A DNA stretch of 31,670 bases from an uncultured Eggerthellaceae bacterium (GTDB taxonomy: Bacteria; Actinomycetota; Coriobacteriia; Coriobacteriales; Eggerthellaceae). Position numbers and translations under genes: made by a program. Numbering within the stretch: the first letter of the stretch is position 1; each line of letters starts with the position of its first letter. Positions 23,637 through 31,670 of this stretch are shown one piece after another. The notes under the pieces were generated by a model. That model worked only from the letters and a program-made list of their open reading frames with translations. It was not told where the DNA came from and made no database searches. The stretch spans positions 1-31,670 of the forward strand of contig CAJTXX010000023.1 in the NCBI GenBank assembly GCA_910584145.1, read 5' to 3'.

Positions 23637-23948
23637 TTATGCTTGTAGCATCTGCATCAGCTGCTGCTTGGGCACCGCGCCCACGGTCTTGGCCTTCATC
23701 TGACCGCCTTCGAACAGCATGATGGTCGGCACGCTGCTCACCTTGAAGCGCGCAGCGATATCGGGGCTCTGATCGATATCGAGCTTGTAGACATCGACCT
23801 TGCCCGCCAGCTCCGAGGACAGCTCGTCGATCACCGGCGCCAAACGCTTGCAAGGCCCGCACCACGTGGCGAAGAAATCGACGAGGACCGGCTTGTCAGC
23901 CCCCAGCACCTTGGTATCGAAATCAGCAGAAGCGACTATCTGGCTCAT
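23637..23948 (-). CDS. trxA: Thioredoxin
   Basis: A 103-residue thioredoxin with the classical active site WCGPC (29-33), the buried Asp region VLVDFFATW, the cis-proline loop SVPTIMLF and a short C-terminal helix. It reduces protein disulfides and is recycled by TrxB encoded next to it. ATG 23948 has AGAAGGGTG upstream; an open extension to 24068 is not protein-like. Upstream lies the 206-nt divergent gap to the CPA2 antiporter gene. Confidence 0.96.
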   Translation of the reverse strand: MSQIVASADFDTKVLGADKPVLVDFFATWCGPCKRLAPVIDELSSELAGKVDVYKLDIDQSPDIAARFKVSSVPTIMLFEGGQMKAKTVGAVPKQQLMQMLQA

Positions 23949-24005
23949 GATGAACACCCTTCTCTCAAGGACGGTTTCCTTCTTCTTGCCTATGATGACC
24001 GCTCG

Positions 24006-24023
24006 GGCGCGCGGCAGCGCGCC
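24006..24023. repeat. G+C-only inverted repeat in the trxA 5' region
   Basis: Perfect 7-bp arms GGCGCGC and GCGCGCC around a 4-nt loop, about 60 nt upstream of the trxA start. It could be a leader hairpin or operator for trxA or for the divergent gene; alternating GC runs also arise by chance in this genome. Confidence 0.3.
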
Positions 24024-24154
24024 GACGTGCAAGGTGTAACCATAACGCAAACATCCATCCATGCGCACGTCGTCGCCGCCACCGGACGAGCGCGCTTGCT
24101 CCTGTATCCTAGAGCATGGCAGAAAGCCGAACCTGAAGAGAGGAGCGGAAGACG

Positions 24155-25366
24155 ATGGAAGAGACCGAGCTCATCACGCTGCTCATCATATCCGTATGCG
24201 CCTTCATCTGCCCGATCGCCTCCTCGCTCGTGCCGAAGAAGCTGATACCCGAGACGGTGTTCCTGCTGGTCGCGGGCATGCTGGTCGGCCCGCATGTGCT
24301 CGGCATCGCGCAGATCGGCGACGCGGCGGGCCTGCTGTCCGACCTCGGGCTGGGATTCCTGTTCCTGCTAGCCGGCTATGAGATAAACCCGAAGGAGCTC
24401 ACCGGCCGCGGCGGGCGCGCGGGGCTCGTCACCTGGCTGATATCGTTCGCCGCCGCCATCGCCATCATCGTGGTCACGCCGCGCTTCCAAGACAACGAGC
24501 TCGGCTGGCTCGCGGTGGCCATCGCCCTCACCACCACCGCCCTGGGCACGCTCGTGCCCATCTTGAAGGAGCGCAGCCTCACCGGCACGCGCACGGGCGC
24601 CTTCATCATGGAATACGGCACATGGGGCGAGATATGCCCGATCATCGCCATCGCGTTCATCCTGTCGACGCGCTCCACGTGGCTGACCGCCGTCATCCTG
24701 CTCGCGTTCACCGCCATCGCGGTCGTCTCTGCGGTCATCCCGGTGCGGCTGAGGCATCGCAGCCAAGAGCTCGTGGGGCTGATGGCCGACAACGCCGAGA
24801 CGAACGCCCAGCTGACCGTGCGCGGCACCATGATCTTGCTGGTGGGCCTGATCGCCCTCTCGGCCGTGTTCGATCTCGATATCGTGCTGGGGGCCTTCGC
24901 TGCGGGCTTCGCGCTGCGCTTCATCATCCCCGACGGCGACAACAGCCTCGAGCACAAGCTCAACGGCATCGGCTACGGCTTCTTCATCCCGCTGTTCTTC
25001 ATCGTCAGCGGCACGAAGATAGACCCCGCCGCCGTAGCGCAGAGCCCGTTGCTGCTGGTGCTGTTCATAGCCATGCTGCTGTTGGTACGGGGCCTGCCCG
25101 TGTTCATCTCGCTCGGCATCAGAAAGGATGCGCGCGACACCCCGCCGCAAGAGCGCGCGACGGTGGCGCTCTACTGCACCACGGCGCTGCCGCTCATCGT
25201 GGCGGTCACGAACATCGCCGAGAGCGCAGGGGCCATGTCGGCCGACACCGCATCGCTGTTGGTGGCGGCCGGCGGCATCACCGTGCTCCTGATGCCGCTG
25301 CTGGCATCGCTCACCTTCCGCACCATCGATTGGCGCGAGGAAGCTAAAGAGCGGCGCCGCGGATGA
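24155..25366 (+). CDS. Cation:proton antiporter, CPA2 family
   Basis: A 403-residue polytopic membrane protein (about 12 spans) with the CPA2/Kef fold: FLFLLAGYEINP after TM3, TTALGTLVPILKE, and a YGTWGEICPIIAIAFIL helix where Kef proteins have QD. An acidic residue (Glu) is thus kept at the ion-binding site. A C-terminal TrkA-N regulatory domain is absent. GGAGCGGAAG precedes the ATG. Probable K+ or Na+/H+ exchange; the ion is not predictable. Its 3' end overlaps the oppositely oriented thrS by 23 nt, so the two transcripts are antisense to each other at their ends. Confidence 0.9.
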   Translation: MEETELITLLIISVCAFICPIASSLVPKKLIPETVFLLVAGMLVGPHVLGIAQIGDAAGLLSDLGLGFLFLLAGYEINPKELTGRGGRAGLVTWLISFAAAIAIIVVTPRFQDNELGWLAVAIALTTTALGTLVPILKERSLTGTRTGAFIMEYGTWGEICPIIAIAFILSTRSTWLTAVILLAFTAIAVVSAVIPVRLRHRSQELVGLMADNAETNAQLTVRGTMILLVGLIALSAVFDLDIVLGAFAAGFALRFIIPDGDNSLEHKLNGIGYGFFIPLFFIVSGTKIDPAAVAQSPLLLVLFIAMLLLVRGLPVFISLGIRKDARDTPPQERATVALYCTTALPLIVAVTNIAESAGAMSADTASLLVAAGGITVLLMPLLASLTFRTIDWREEAKERRRG

Positions 25367-27257
25367 CGTCGAGGAACTTCGCGCGCTCCCACGTGCCCAG
25401 GTCGCCCTCGGCGCGGTCGCGCACCGACACCATGCGCTCGGACACCTCTTTGTCGCCCATCACCACCATGTAGGGTATCTTCTGCTGCTGGGCCTTCGCT
25501 ATCTTCACCTTCATCGGCTCGTTCTGATCGCACAGCTCCGCGCGCCCGCCGGCCGCGGTTATCTCGCCAACGAATTCAGCAGCCGCCTCGCGGTGCCTGT
25601 CGGCGATGGGGATCACCGCCACCTGCACCGGCGCCAGCCACAGCGGCAGCGCACCGGCGTAGTGCTCGATCAGTATCCCCAAGAAGCGCTCGATGGAGCC
25701 GAAGATGGCCCGATGCAGCATCCAGGGGCGCTGCTCGGTGTTGTCGGCAGCGCGATAGGTCAGGTCGAACCGCTCAGGGAAGTTGAAGTCGATCTGCACC
25801 GTGGAGCACTGCCAGGTGCGCCCGATGGCATCCTTCACCTTGATGTCGATCTTCGGCCCGTAGAACGCGCCGTCGCCTTCGTTGATGTCGTAGACGAGCC
25901 CCTTGATCTCGCACGCCTGGCGCAGCGACTCGGTCGCGTGCTCCCACATATCGTCCGATCCGATGGATTTCTCGGGCCGCGTGGATATCTCGGCCTCGTA
26001 TTCGAAGCCGAATGTCGTCATGATATGCTCCACCAGATCGAGGATGGCGCACACCTCGTCGACCACCTGATCGCGGGTGCAGAAGATATGCGCATCGTCT
26101 TGCGTGAACCCGCGCGCGCGCAGAAGCCCATGCACCACGCCCGACATCTCGTGGCGGTACACCGTGCCGAACTCGAAATAGCGCAGCGGCAGGTCGCGAT
26201 AGGAATGCAGCTCGCTCTTGTACAGCATCACATGCCCGGGGCAGTTCATCGGCTTCACGCCGTACTCGGACAGGCGCGGCTCCTCGTCGGTGCCCTCGTT
26301 GATGTCGAAGAAGTACATGTTCTCGCGGTAGAAGTCATAATGCCCGCTCATCTTCCACACATCGGCGTTGTAGATATGCGGGGTGATGACCTCCTCGTAA
26401 CCGCGCTCGTACAGGTCGCGGCGCAGCCACTCCTGCATGGTGCGGATGACACGCGCGCCCTTGGGCAGGTACAGCGGCAGGCCAACGCCCGCGAGCGCAT
26501 CCATCGTGTAGATGCCGAGCTCGCGCCCGAGCTTGCGGTGGTCGCGCTTCTCTGCCTCCTCGAGGTTGTGCAGATGCTCCTCGAGGTCCTTCTTCTTGAA
26601 GAAGGCCGTGCCGTAGATGCGCGTCAGCATCTCGTTGTCGGCATCGCCCTTCCAGTAAGCGCCTGCGGTCTTCATCAGCTTGAAGGCGCCGATCTTGGCT
26701 GCGGAGGGCACATGCGGGCCGCTGCACAGGTCGGCGAAGCTGCCGTGGCGGTACACCGTTATCTCGGCGTCAGCCGGCAGATCGCCGATATGCTCGAGCT
26801 TCAAGCGCTGGTCGGCGAAGATGGCCTCGGCCTCCTCGCGGCTGACCGGCTCGCGCACGAACGGCTCGTCGCGCTTGACGATCTCGGCCATCTTCTGCTC
26901 GATAGCCTCGAAATCGTCGGTGGATATCGGGCGCGGCAGCGCGAAATCGTAGAAGAAGCCGTCCTCGGTGTGCGGGCCGAAGCCGATCTGTGCACCGGGA
27001 TAGAGCTCTTGCACCGCCTCGGCCATCACATGCGCGGCCGAATGGCGCATGATGCCCAGCGCCTCGGGCGAGCGCTCGGTCACTATCTCCACCGGGGCCC
27101 CGTCGGGCACGGCGCGGCTCAGGTCTACCAGCGCGCCGTCTATCTTGCCGGCCAGCGCCGCGCGCGCCAGGCCCTCTCCGATGGATGCCGCAACGTCGGC
27201 TACCGTGGCCCCCTCTGCCAATTCCTTGGCGGAGCCGTCAGGCAGGTTGATGATCAT
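25344..27257 (-). CDS. thrS: Threonyl-tRNA synthetase
   Basis: A 637-residue class II synthetase. Seen: TGS domain (1-60), editing domain with HSAAH (72-76) and the downstream YRHGSFADLCSGPHVP zinc/editing site, catalytic core with motif 2 RYFEFGTVYRHEMSG and motif 3 PWMLHRAIFGSIERFLGIL, and a C-terminal anticodon-binding domain. The length is standard. AGGAG lies 8 nt before the start. It follows the zinc-ribbon membrane protein gene after 29 nt, probably in one operon. There is no T-box before it; the gap is too short. Confidence 0.97.
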   Translation of the reverse strand: MIINLPDGSAKELAEGATVADVAASIGEGLARAALAGKIDGALVDLSRAVPDGAPVEIVTERSPEALGIMRHSAAHVMAEAVQELYPGAQIGFGPHTEDGFFYDFALPRPISTDDFEAIEQKMAEIVKRDEPFVREPVSREEAEAIFADQRLKLEHIGDLPADAEITVYRHGSFADLCSGPHVPSAAKIGAFKLMKTAGAYWKGDADNEMLTRIYGTAFFKKKDLEEHLHNLEEAEKRDHRKLGRELGIYTMDALAGVGLPLYLPKGARVIRTMQEWLRRDLYERGYEEVITPHIYNADVWKMSGHYDFYRENMYFFDINEGTDEEPRLSEYGVKPMNCPGHVMLYKSELHSYRDLPLRYFEFGTVYRHEMSGVVHGLLRARGFTQDDAHIFCTRDQVVDEVCAILDLVEHIMTTFGFEYEAEISTRPEKSIGSDDMWEHATESLRQACEIKGLVYDINEGDGAFYGPKIDIKVKDAIGRTWQCSTVQIDFNFPERFDLTYRAADNTEQRPWMLHRAIFGSIERFLGILIEHYAGALPLWLAPVQVAVIPIADRHREAAAEFVGEITAAGGRAELCDQNEPMKVKIAKAQQQKIPYMVVMGDKEVSERMVSVRDRAEGDLGTWERAKFLDVIRGAAL

Positions 27258-27286
27258 GATGTGCTCCTGATCTGAAGATGGAGGTT

Positions 27287-27814
27287 CTAAGACTTATCGC
27301 TCGAGGAATGGGAGCGCGACGACGAGCTGCTACGACGGCGGCGCGACGGGCGCGACGACGAGGACGAACCCGACTGAGCGCGCCCGCCGCCGACCGGCGT
27401 CGCGCAATACGGGCAGATGGTCCACGCCGGGTCGAGCGCATGGTTGCAATGCGTGCAGAGGTTCTTCAGCTGCGTGTGGCAATTCGGGCAGATGACGTAT
27501 TCCGCCTCCACCGGATAGCCGCACGTGGCGCATTCGCCGTACTTCTGGAGCTGCCGCTGCTTCAGGGCCACCTCCAGCTCCTGCTCGTCCTTGTCGATCT
27601 GGAGCATGGGCGGGCGCATCAGGCAATACGCGATGATGCCCACGATGGGCACGAGCGCCACGATGCCCCAGATATACCAGGTAGCGCCGCGCATGTACGC
27701 ATCGCGCACCACCCAGACGATGGATAGAACATAGAGCACCACCAGAAGAACCACGACGATGGTGAATGCCGCCTGCATCTGAGGCGACCAAAGCTGCGCA
27801 AATAGCTCGCTCAT
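27287..27814 (-). CDS. Membrane protein with double zinc ribbon and Ser/Arg-rich tail
   Basis: A 175-residue protein. Two hydrophobic spans (about 15-36 and 45-64) are followed by an acidic/Gln helix and a double zinc-ribbon with four CxxC pairs (95-98, 109-112, 120-123, 134-137; e.g. CATCGY, CPNCH, CTHC, CPYC). The last ~30 residues are almost only Ser, Arg and Lys and probably disordered. Zinc-ribbon membrane proteins of this type are common in Coriobacteriia, but their role is unknown. ATG 27814 is chosen for AAAGGGTG upstream. It has its own extended -10 promoter and precedes thrS. Confidence 0.85.
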   Translation of the reverse strand: MSELFAQLWSPQMQAAFTIVVVLLVVLYVLSIVWVVRDAYMRGATWYIWGIVALVPIVGIIAYCLMRPPMLQIDKDEQELEVALKQRQLQKYGECATCGYPVEAEYVICPNCHTQLKNLCTHCNHALDPAWTICPYCATPVGGGRAQSGSSSSSRPSRRRRSSSSSRSHSSSDKS

Positions 27815-27880
27815 GCCACACCCTTTCGCACTGTGCAGCACATCGGCCGCGCAGCATCGAACCCTTGGAACGCGTTAGAG

Positions 27881-27889
27881 ATTATAGCA
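27881..27889 (-). promoter_or_regulatory. Extended -10 promoter of the zinc-ribbon/thrS operon
   Basis: The minus strand reads TGCTATAAT: a perfect TATAAT preceded by the TGn extension, with no good -35. Transcription would start near 27874, some 60 nt before the zinc-ribbon gene and just after the end of valS. Confidence 0.6.
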
Positions 27890-27913
27890 AACCTGCTGGG
27901 GCGCCATGCCGCC

Positions 27914-30586
27914 TCAGCCCATATCCCCCAACTGCGCGTCCAGCTTCGCGATGACCTCTTCCAATTCCTCCAAGCGCCCGCGGTCCTTCGCCACGATCTC
28001 GGGCGCCGCCTTGCTCAAGAAGCCCTCGTTCGAGAGCTTTTTCTGGAGCTTCGCCGCATCGGTGCGCGCCCGGTCGAGCTCCTTGCTCACCCGCGCACGC
28101 TCGGCGTCGAAGTCGACGTGACCGGCGAGCACGGTGTACACCTCCAGGTCGCTGGACAGGTACGCGCTCGACTGGGCCGGCTTGGCCGCATCCGGCGATA
28201 TGATCAGCTCTTCGGTGCGCCCGAGCGATTCGATCAGACCGCGTTGGCCCTCGATCAGCGCGCAATCCTCCGCCGATGCCCGCACCTGCACCGTGAGCTC
28301 CGTCTTGGGCGACAGCCCGTAGCGAGCGCGCGCCGAGCGCACGGCGCCCACGATGTCGCACACCATCTGCACGGCGCGCTCCGCATCCGCGTCGGCATGC
28401 TCCCGCAGCGCCGCCGCATCCGGCCACTCGGCGATGATGAGCATGGGAGCCGACCCCTCCGCGTGCGGCATATCCCGGTATATCTCCTCGGTTATGAAGG
28501 GCATCACCGGGTGCAGCAGCCTGATTGCCTGCTCCAGCACGAACACCAGGTTGCGCTGGCATGCCAGCTTGTCGGCCGCGTCGGCATCCTCCGCCAAGCG
28601 GCTCTTCGAGAACTCGATGTACCAATCGCAGAACTCGTTCCAGAAGAAGCCGTACAGCTCGCGCGTCATCTCGCCGAACTCGAACGCCTCATAGGCCGCA
28701 TCCACCGCCTCGGCGAGGTGCGCCAAACGCGAGAGCACCCAGGCGTCAGCCGCGCTCACCGGCTCGGGAGCGCCAGGTGTGAAGCCGTCGAGGTGCATCA
28801 GCACGAAGCGCGCTGCGTTGCGCACCTTGTTGGCGAAGTTGCGCGCCGCTTCGATCTTCTGCCGATCGAAGCGCATAGCCTGCGCGCCCGTCACCTGCGT
28901 GAGCAGCCCGAAGCGCATGCCGTCGGCCCCGAAATCGGCCATCAGCTCCACCGGGTCGACGCCGTTGCCGCGCGATTTGCTCATCGGCTTGCCGTCGGCG
29001 CCCATCACCGTGGGATGTATGATCACATGCTCGAAGGGTATCTGGCCGGTGCAGTACTCCGACGCCATCACCATGCGCGCCACCCACAGCCCCATGATGT
29101 CGCGCGCCGTGGAGAGCACCTGCGTGGGATAGTACCGCTTAAGCTCGGGCGCCTCGCGGCCCGCATCGCCCCACCCCTGCGTGGCGAAGGGCCAGAGCTG
29201 CGAGGAGAACCAGGTATCGAGCACGTCCTCGTCCTGCCGCACAGCGCCGCCGCAGCACGGGCACGCCTCCACATCATCCACGCTCGCACCCTGCCAGCCG
29301 CAGGCATCGCAGTAGAACATGGGGATCCGATGCCCCCACCACAGCTGGCGCGAGATGCACCAATCCTTCAAGTTCGCCAGCCAGTCGAGGTACACCTGCG
29401 ACCAGCGAGCCGGATGGAACCGTATGGCGCCGCTCTCCACCGCGCGCGCCGCGGGCTCCTTCAAACGGTCGACTGCCACGAACCACTGCTCCGACAGCCA
29501 CGGCTCGAGCTTGTTGTGGCAGCGATAGCAGTGCATGACGGCATGGTCGTGCTCTTCCACATGGTCGAGCAACCCCAGCCGCTCGAACTCCTCCACCACC
29601 GCCGTGCGCGCCTCGTCGCGGCTCATGCCGCTGAAGCGCCCGTAGCCCTCCACCACATGCGCCGTCTCGTCGAAGATGTTGATGCGCTCGAGGCCCGCGC
29701 GCTCGCCCATCGCGAAGTCGTTGGGGTCGTGCGCCGGCGTGGCCTTCACCGCACCCGTGCCGAAGCTGCTATCCACGTAGAAATCGGCGAAGATGGGTAT
29801 CTTGCGCCCCACGATGGGAAGGTCGATCGTCTTGCCCACGAGGCCCTTGTAGCGCTCGTCTTTCGGGTTCACGGCAACGCCCGTGTCGCCGAGCATCGTC
29901 TCCGGGCGCGTGGTGGCCACCACCAGGTGATCTATGCCATCCACCGGCTCAGACAGCGGATAGCGCAGATACCAGAGCGAGCCGTGCTCGTCCTCGTACT
30001 CGGCCTCGTCGTCAGCTATCGCCGTGGTGCAGCTGGGGCACCAGTTCACGATGCGCTTGCCGCGGTAGATGATGCCGTCCTCGTACCAGTCGACGAACAG
30101 GCGGCGCACCGCGCGGCTGAACTCCGGGCTCATGGTGAATTGCTCGTGGGCGTAATCGCAGCTGCACCCCATCGAGGCGATCTGGTTCACGATGGTGGTG
30201 CCGTATTCGCGCCGCCACTCCTGGCACGCCTCGATGAACGCCTCGCGGCCTATCTCGCGGCGGTTGATGCCCTGCTCGGCCAGGTGCTTGTCGACCTTCG
30301 TCTGGGTGGCGATGCCCGCATGGTCGGTACCCAGTATCCAGCGGGTCTGCCGACCCTGCATGCGCGCGCGGCGTATGCAGGCATCCTGGATGGTATCGTT
30401 CAGAGCGTGGCCCATGTGCAGCACGCCCGTCACGTTCGGGGGCGGTATCACGATCGTGTAGCTCGTATCGGCGAGCTCCCCGAACCCGGGCGTGCGCAGG
30501 AAATACCCGCCATCGCGCCATGCCTCGAAAATCGGGCGTTCGCGCTCGGCGAACTCCTCTCCCAGTGAACGTCCGGCCTCCGCCAT
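27914..30586 (-). CDS. valS: Valyl-tRNA synthetase
   Basis: An 890-residue class I synthetase. Seen: PPPNVTGVLHMGHAL (HMGH 57-60), CP1 editing domain with TTRPETMLGDT and PAHDPND, zinc-binding cysteines at about 426-429 and 442-445, PMSKSRGN (534-538; Pro for the first Lys of KMSKS), an anticodon-binding domain and the C-terminal coiled coil characteristic of ValS. PPPNVTG and the length distinguish it from IleS and LeuS. AGGAGCGAGGAG precedes the start. It begins 11 nt after clpX and is probably cotranscribed with it. Confidence 0.97.
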   Translation of the reverse strand: MAEAGRSLGEEFAERERPIFEAWRDGGYFLRTPGFGELADTSYTIVIPPPNVTGVLHMGHALNDTIQDACIRRARMQGRQTRWILGTDHAGIATQTKVDKHLAEQGINRREIGREAFIEACQEWRREYGTTIVNQIASMGCSCDYAHEQFTMSPEFSRAVRRLFVDWYEDGIIYRGKRIVNWCPSCTTAIADDEAEYEDEHGSLWYLRYPLSEPVDGIDHLVVATTRPETMLGDTGVAVNPKDERYKGLVGKTIDLPIVGRKIPIFADFYVDSSFGTGAVKATPAHDPNDFAMGERAGLERINIFDETAHVVEGYGRFSGMSRDEARTAVVEEFERLGLLDHVEEHDHAVMHCYRCHNKLEPWLSEQWFVAVDRLKEPAARAVESGAIRFHPARWSQVYLDWLANLKDWCISRQLWWGHRIPMFYCDACGWQGASVDDVEACPCCGGAVRQDEDVLDTWFSSQLWPFATQGWGDAGREAPELKRYYPTQVLSTARDIMGLWVARMVMASEYCTGQIPFEHVIIHPTVMGADGKPMSKSRGNGVDPVELMADFGADGMRFGLLTQVTGAQAMRFDRQKIEAARNFANKVRNAARFVLMHLDGFTPGAPEPVSAADAWVLSRLAHLAEAVDAAYEAFEFGEMTRELYGFFWNEFCDWYIEFSKSRLAEDADAADKLACQRNLVFVLEQAIRLLHPVMPFITEEIYRDMPHAEGSAPMLIIAEWPDAAALREHADADAERAVQMVCDIVGAVRSARARYGLSPKTELTVQVRASAEDCALIEGQRGLIESLGRTEELIISPDAAKPAQSSAYLSSDLEVYTVLAGHVDFDAERARVSKELDRARTDAAKLQKKLSNEGFLSKAAPEIVAKDRGRLEELEEVIAKLDAQLGDMG

Positions 30587-30597
30587 GCTCCTCGCTC

Positions 30598-31670
30598 CTA
30601 TTCGGGGTCCTTCGCTGCCTCAGCGTCCTCTATCTGCTCTATCTCGGGGTACGTCTCGCCGGTTATGTCGGTCGGGCGCACCTCCACCCGCGTGCGGGCG
30701 CCCATCTCGGGCAGGTCGTACATCACGTCGGTGAGCACGCGCTCGCATATGCTGCGCAGGCCGCGCGCGCCGGTGCCATGGTCCACCGCCTCTTTCGCGA
30801 TGGCCCGCAGCGCCTCGGGCTCTATGGCCAGCTCCGAGTCCTCGTAAGCGAACATGCGCCCGTACTGCTTCACCAGCGCGTTCTTCGGCTCGGTGAGCAC
30901 GCGCACCAGGTCGTCCTCGGTCAGCTCGTCGAGCGACGTTATGACCGGGATGCGGCCCACGAACTCGGGTATCATGCCGTACTTGTTCAGGTCCTCCGGC
31001 AGCACCTGCGCCAGCAGCTCGGCCTCGGCCTGCTTCTTCGACTGCGGAGCCTCGGACGCGAAGCCCAGCCCGCTCTTCCCCACGCGCTGCCCCACGATGT
31101 CGGCGAGCCCCACGAACGCGCCGCCCAAGATGAACAGGATGTTGTCGGTGTTGATGGGGATCAGCTCCTGCTGCGGGTGCTTGCGGCCGCCCTGGGGCGG
31201 AACGCTGGCATCGCAGCCCTCCATGATCTTCAGCAGCGCCTGCTGCACGCCCTCGCCCGACACATCGCGCGTGATGGACAGGTTCTCGGCCTTGCGCGCT
31301 ATCTTGTCGATCTCGTCTATGTAGATGATGCCGATCTCGGCGCGCGGCACGTCGAAATCCGCCGCGGTTATCAGCTTCAGCAAGATGTTCTCGACATCCT
31401 CGCCCACATAGCCCGCCTCGGTGAGCGTGGTGGCGTCAGCTATGGCGAAGGGCACCTTCAACGTGCGCGCGAGCGTCTGCGCGAGCAGCGTCTTGCCCGA
31501 ACCGGTGGGGCCGAGCAGCATGATGTTGCTCTTGGCTATCTCCACATCGTCGCCGTCGTCGTCGAGGTCCATCGTGATGCGCTTGTAATGGTTGTACACC
31601 GCGACGGACAGGGCGCGCTTCGCGGCCTCCTGCCCTACCACGTGCTCCGAGAGCCGCGCGTGGATCTCGT
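30598..31670 (-). CDS. clpX: ATP-dependent Clp protease ATP-binding subunit ClpX (5' end outside window)
   Basis: Partial: the reading frame is open to the edge of the window (EIHARLSEHVVGQEA precedes a misleading internal GTG at 31641), so the N-terminal zinc-binding domain is outside. The AAA+ core is present: Walker A GPTGSGKT, pore motif GYVGED, Walker B YIDEID, GGRKHPQ loop, ClpP-binding loop with LGF (KSGLGFAS), MIPEFVGRIPV, and sensor 2 GTGARGLR. ClpX unfolds substrates for ClpP. It ends 11 nt before valS. Confidence 0.96.
   Translation of the reverse strand, partial: EIHARLSEHVVGQEAAKRALSVAVYNHYKRITMDLDDDGDDVEIAKSNIMLLGPTGSGKTLLAQTLARTLKVPFAIADATTLTEAGYVGEDVENILLKLITAADFDVPRAEIGIIYIDEIDKIARKAENLSITRDVSGEGVQQALLKIMEGCDASVPPQGGRKHPQQELIPINTDNILFILGGAFVGLADIVGQRVGKSGLGFASEAPQSKKQAEAELLAQVLPEDLNKYGMIPEFVGRIPVITSLDELTEDDLVRVLTEPKNALVKQYGRMFAYEDSELAIEPEALRAIAKEAVDHGTGARGLRSICERVLTDVMYDLPEMGARTRVEVRPTDITGETYPEIEQIEDAEAAKDPE

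Noticed and set aside
24048..24068. Longer start for trxA at 24068
   Set aside because: The extra 40 residues are not thioredoxin-like and the internal ATG 23948 has a good ribosome site.
25593..30568. Long plus-strand open frames opposite thrS (560 codons) and valS (911 codons)
   Set aside because: No family motifs and typical shadow composition; both minus-strand synthetases are complete.

Overview
This window looks like a piece of chromosome from a G+C-rich actinobacterium, most likely a Coriobacteriia (Eggerthellaceae/Atopobiaceae-like gut lineage). I infer this from the high G+C, the style of the housekeeping proteins (ClpX, ValS, ThrS, PrfA, Lhr), strong AGGAGG-type ribosome sites and, unusually for such DNA, regular use of the isoleucine codon ATA but almost never ATT. 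No rRNA, tRNA, IS element or CRISPR array is visible.

Layout. 1-2982 (+): a CPA1-type Na+/H+ antiporter and a lysylphosphatidylglycerol-synthase-like/flippase membrane protein. 2999-8573: a visibly more A+T-rich accessory stretch. A mostly minus-strand operon runs 7211 to 2999: a split coiled-coil lipoprotein, two very small membrane proteins, two DUF4230 paralogues, a 314-aa protein of unknown function and a YfcE-type phosphoesterase. It starts next to a divergent small XRE regulator, which converges on a MerR-type regulator that has its own classical 19-bp-spacer promoter. 8646-14177 (-): a complete ilvD-ilvB-ilvN-ilvC operon for branched-chain amino acids, with overlapping ATGA junctions, a promoter, a 34-bp palindromic hairpin downstream of ilvC and a leader that I recognise as a T-box riboswitch. 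14229-18992 (-): the large helicase Lhr. 19164-19697 (+): gamma-carbonic-anhydrase-like protein. 19700-22550 (-): prfA-prmC-purine nucleoside phosphorylase. 22573-23948 (-): trxA-trxB with an intrinsic terminator. 24155-25366 (+): a CPA2 antiporter. 25344-27814 (-): a zinc-ribbon membrane protein followed by thrS. 27914-31670 (-): clpX (5' end outside the window) followed by valS.

How the genes work together. The ilv operon makes acetolactate (ilvBN), reduces and isomerises it (ilvC) and dehydrates it (ilvD), giving valine and isoleucine precursors; its leader should sense uncharged tRNA. PrmC methylates the GGQ motif of PrfA, its operon partner. TrxB recharges TrxA. The accessory operon looks like an envelope-associated module: one lipoprotein, several single-span membrane proteins and a dedicated regulator; its function is unknown to me.

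The observations most worth following are the T-box leader of ilvD, whose specifier and tRNA-acceptor bulge both look non-canonical; the one-base frameshift that splits the lipoprotein; and the unannotated 32- and 44-residue membrane proteins translationally coupled to the DUF4230 genes.
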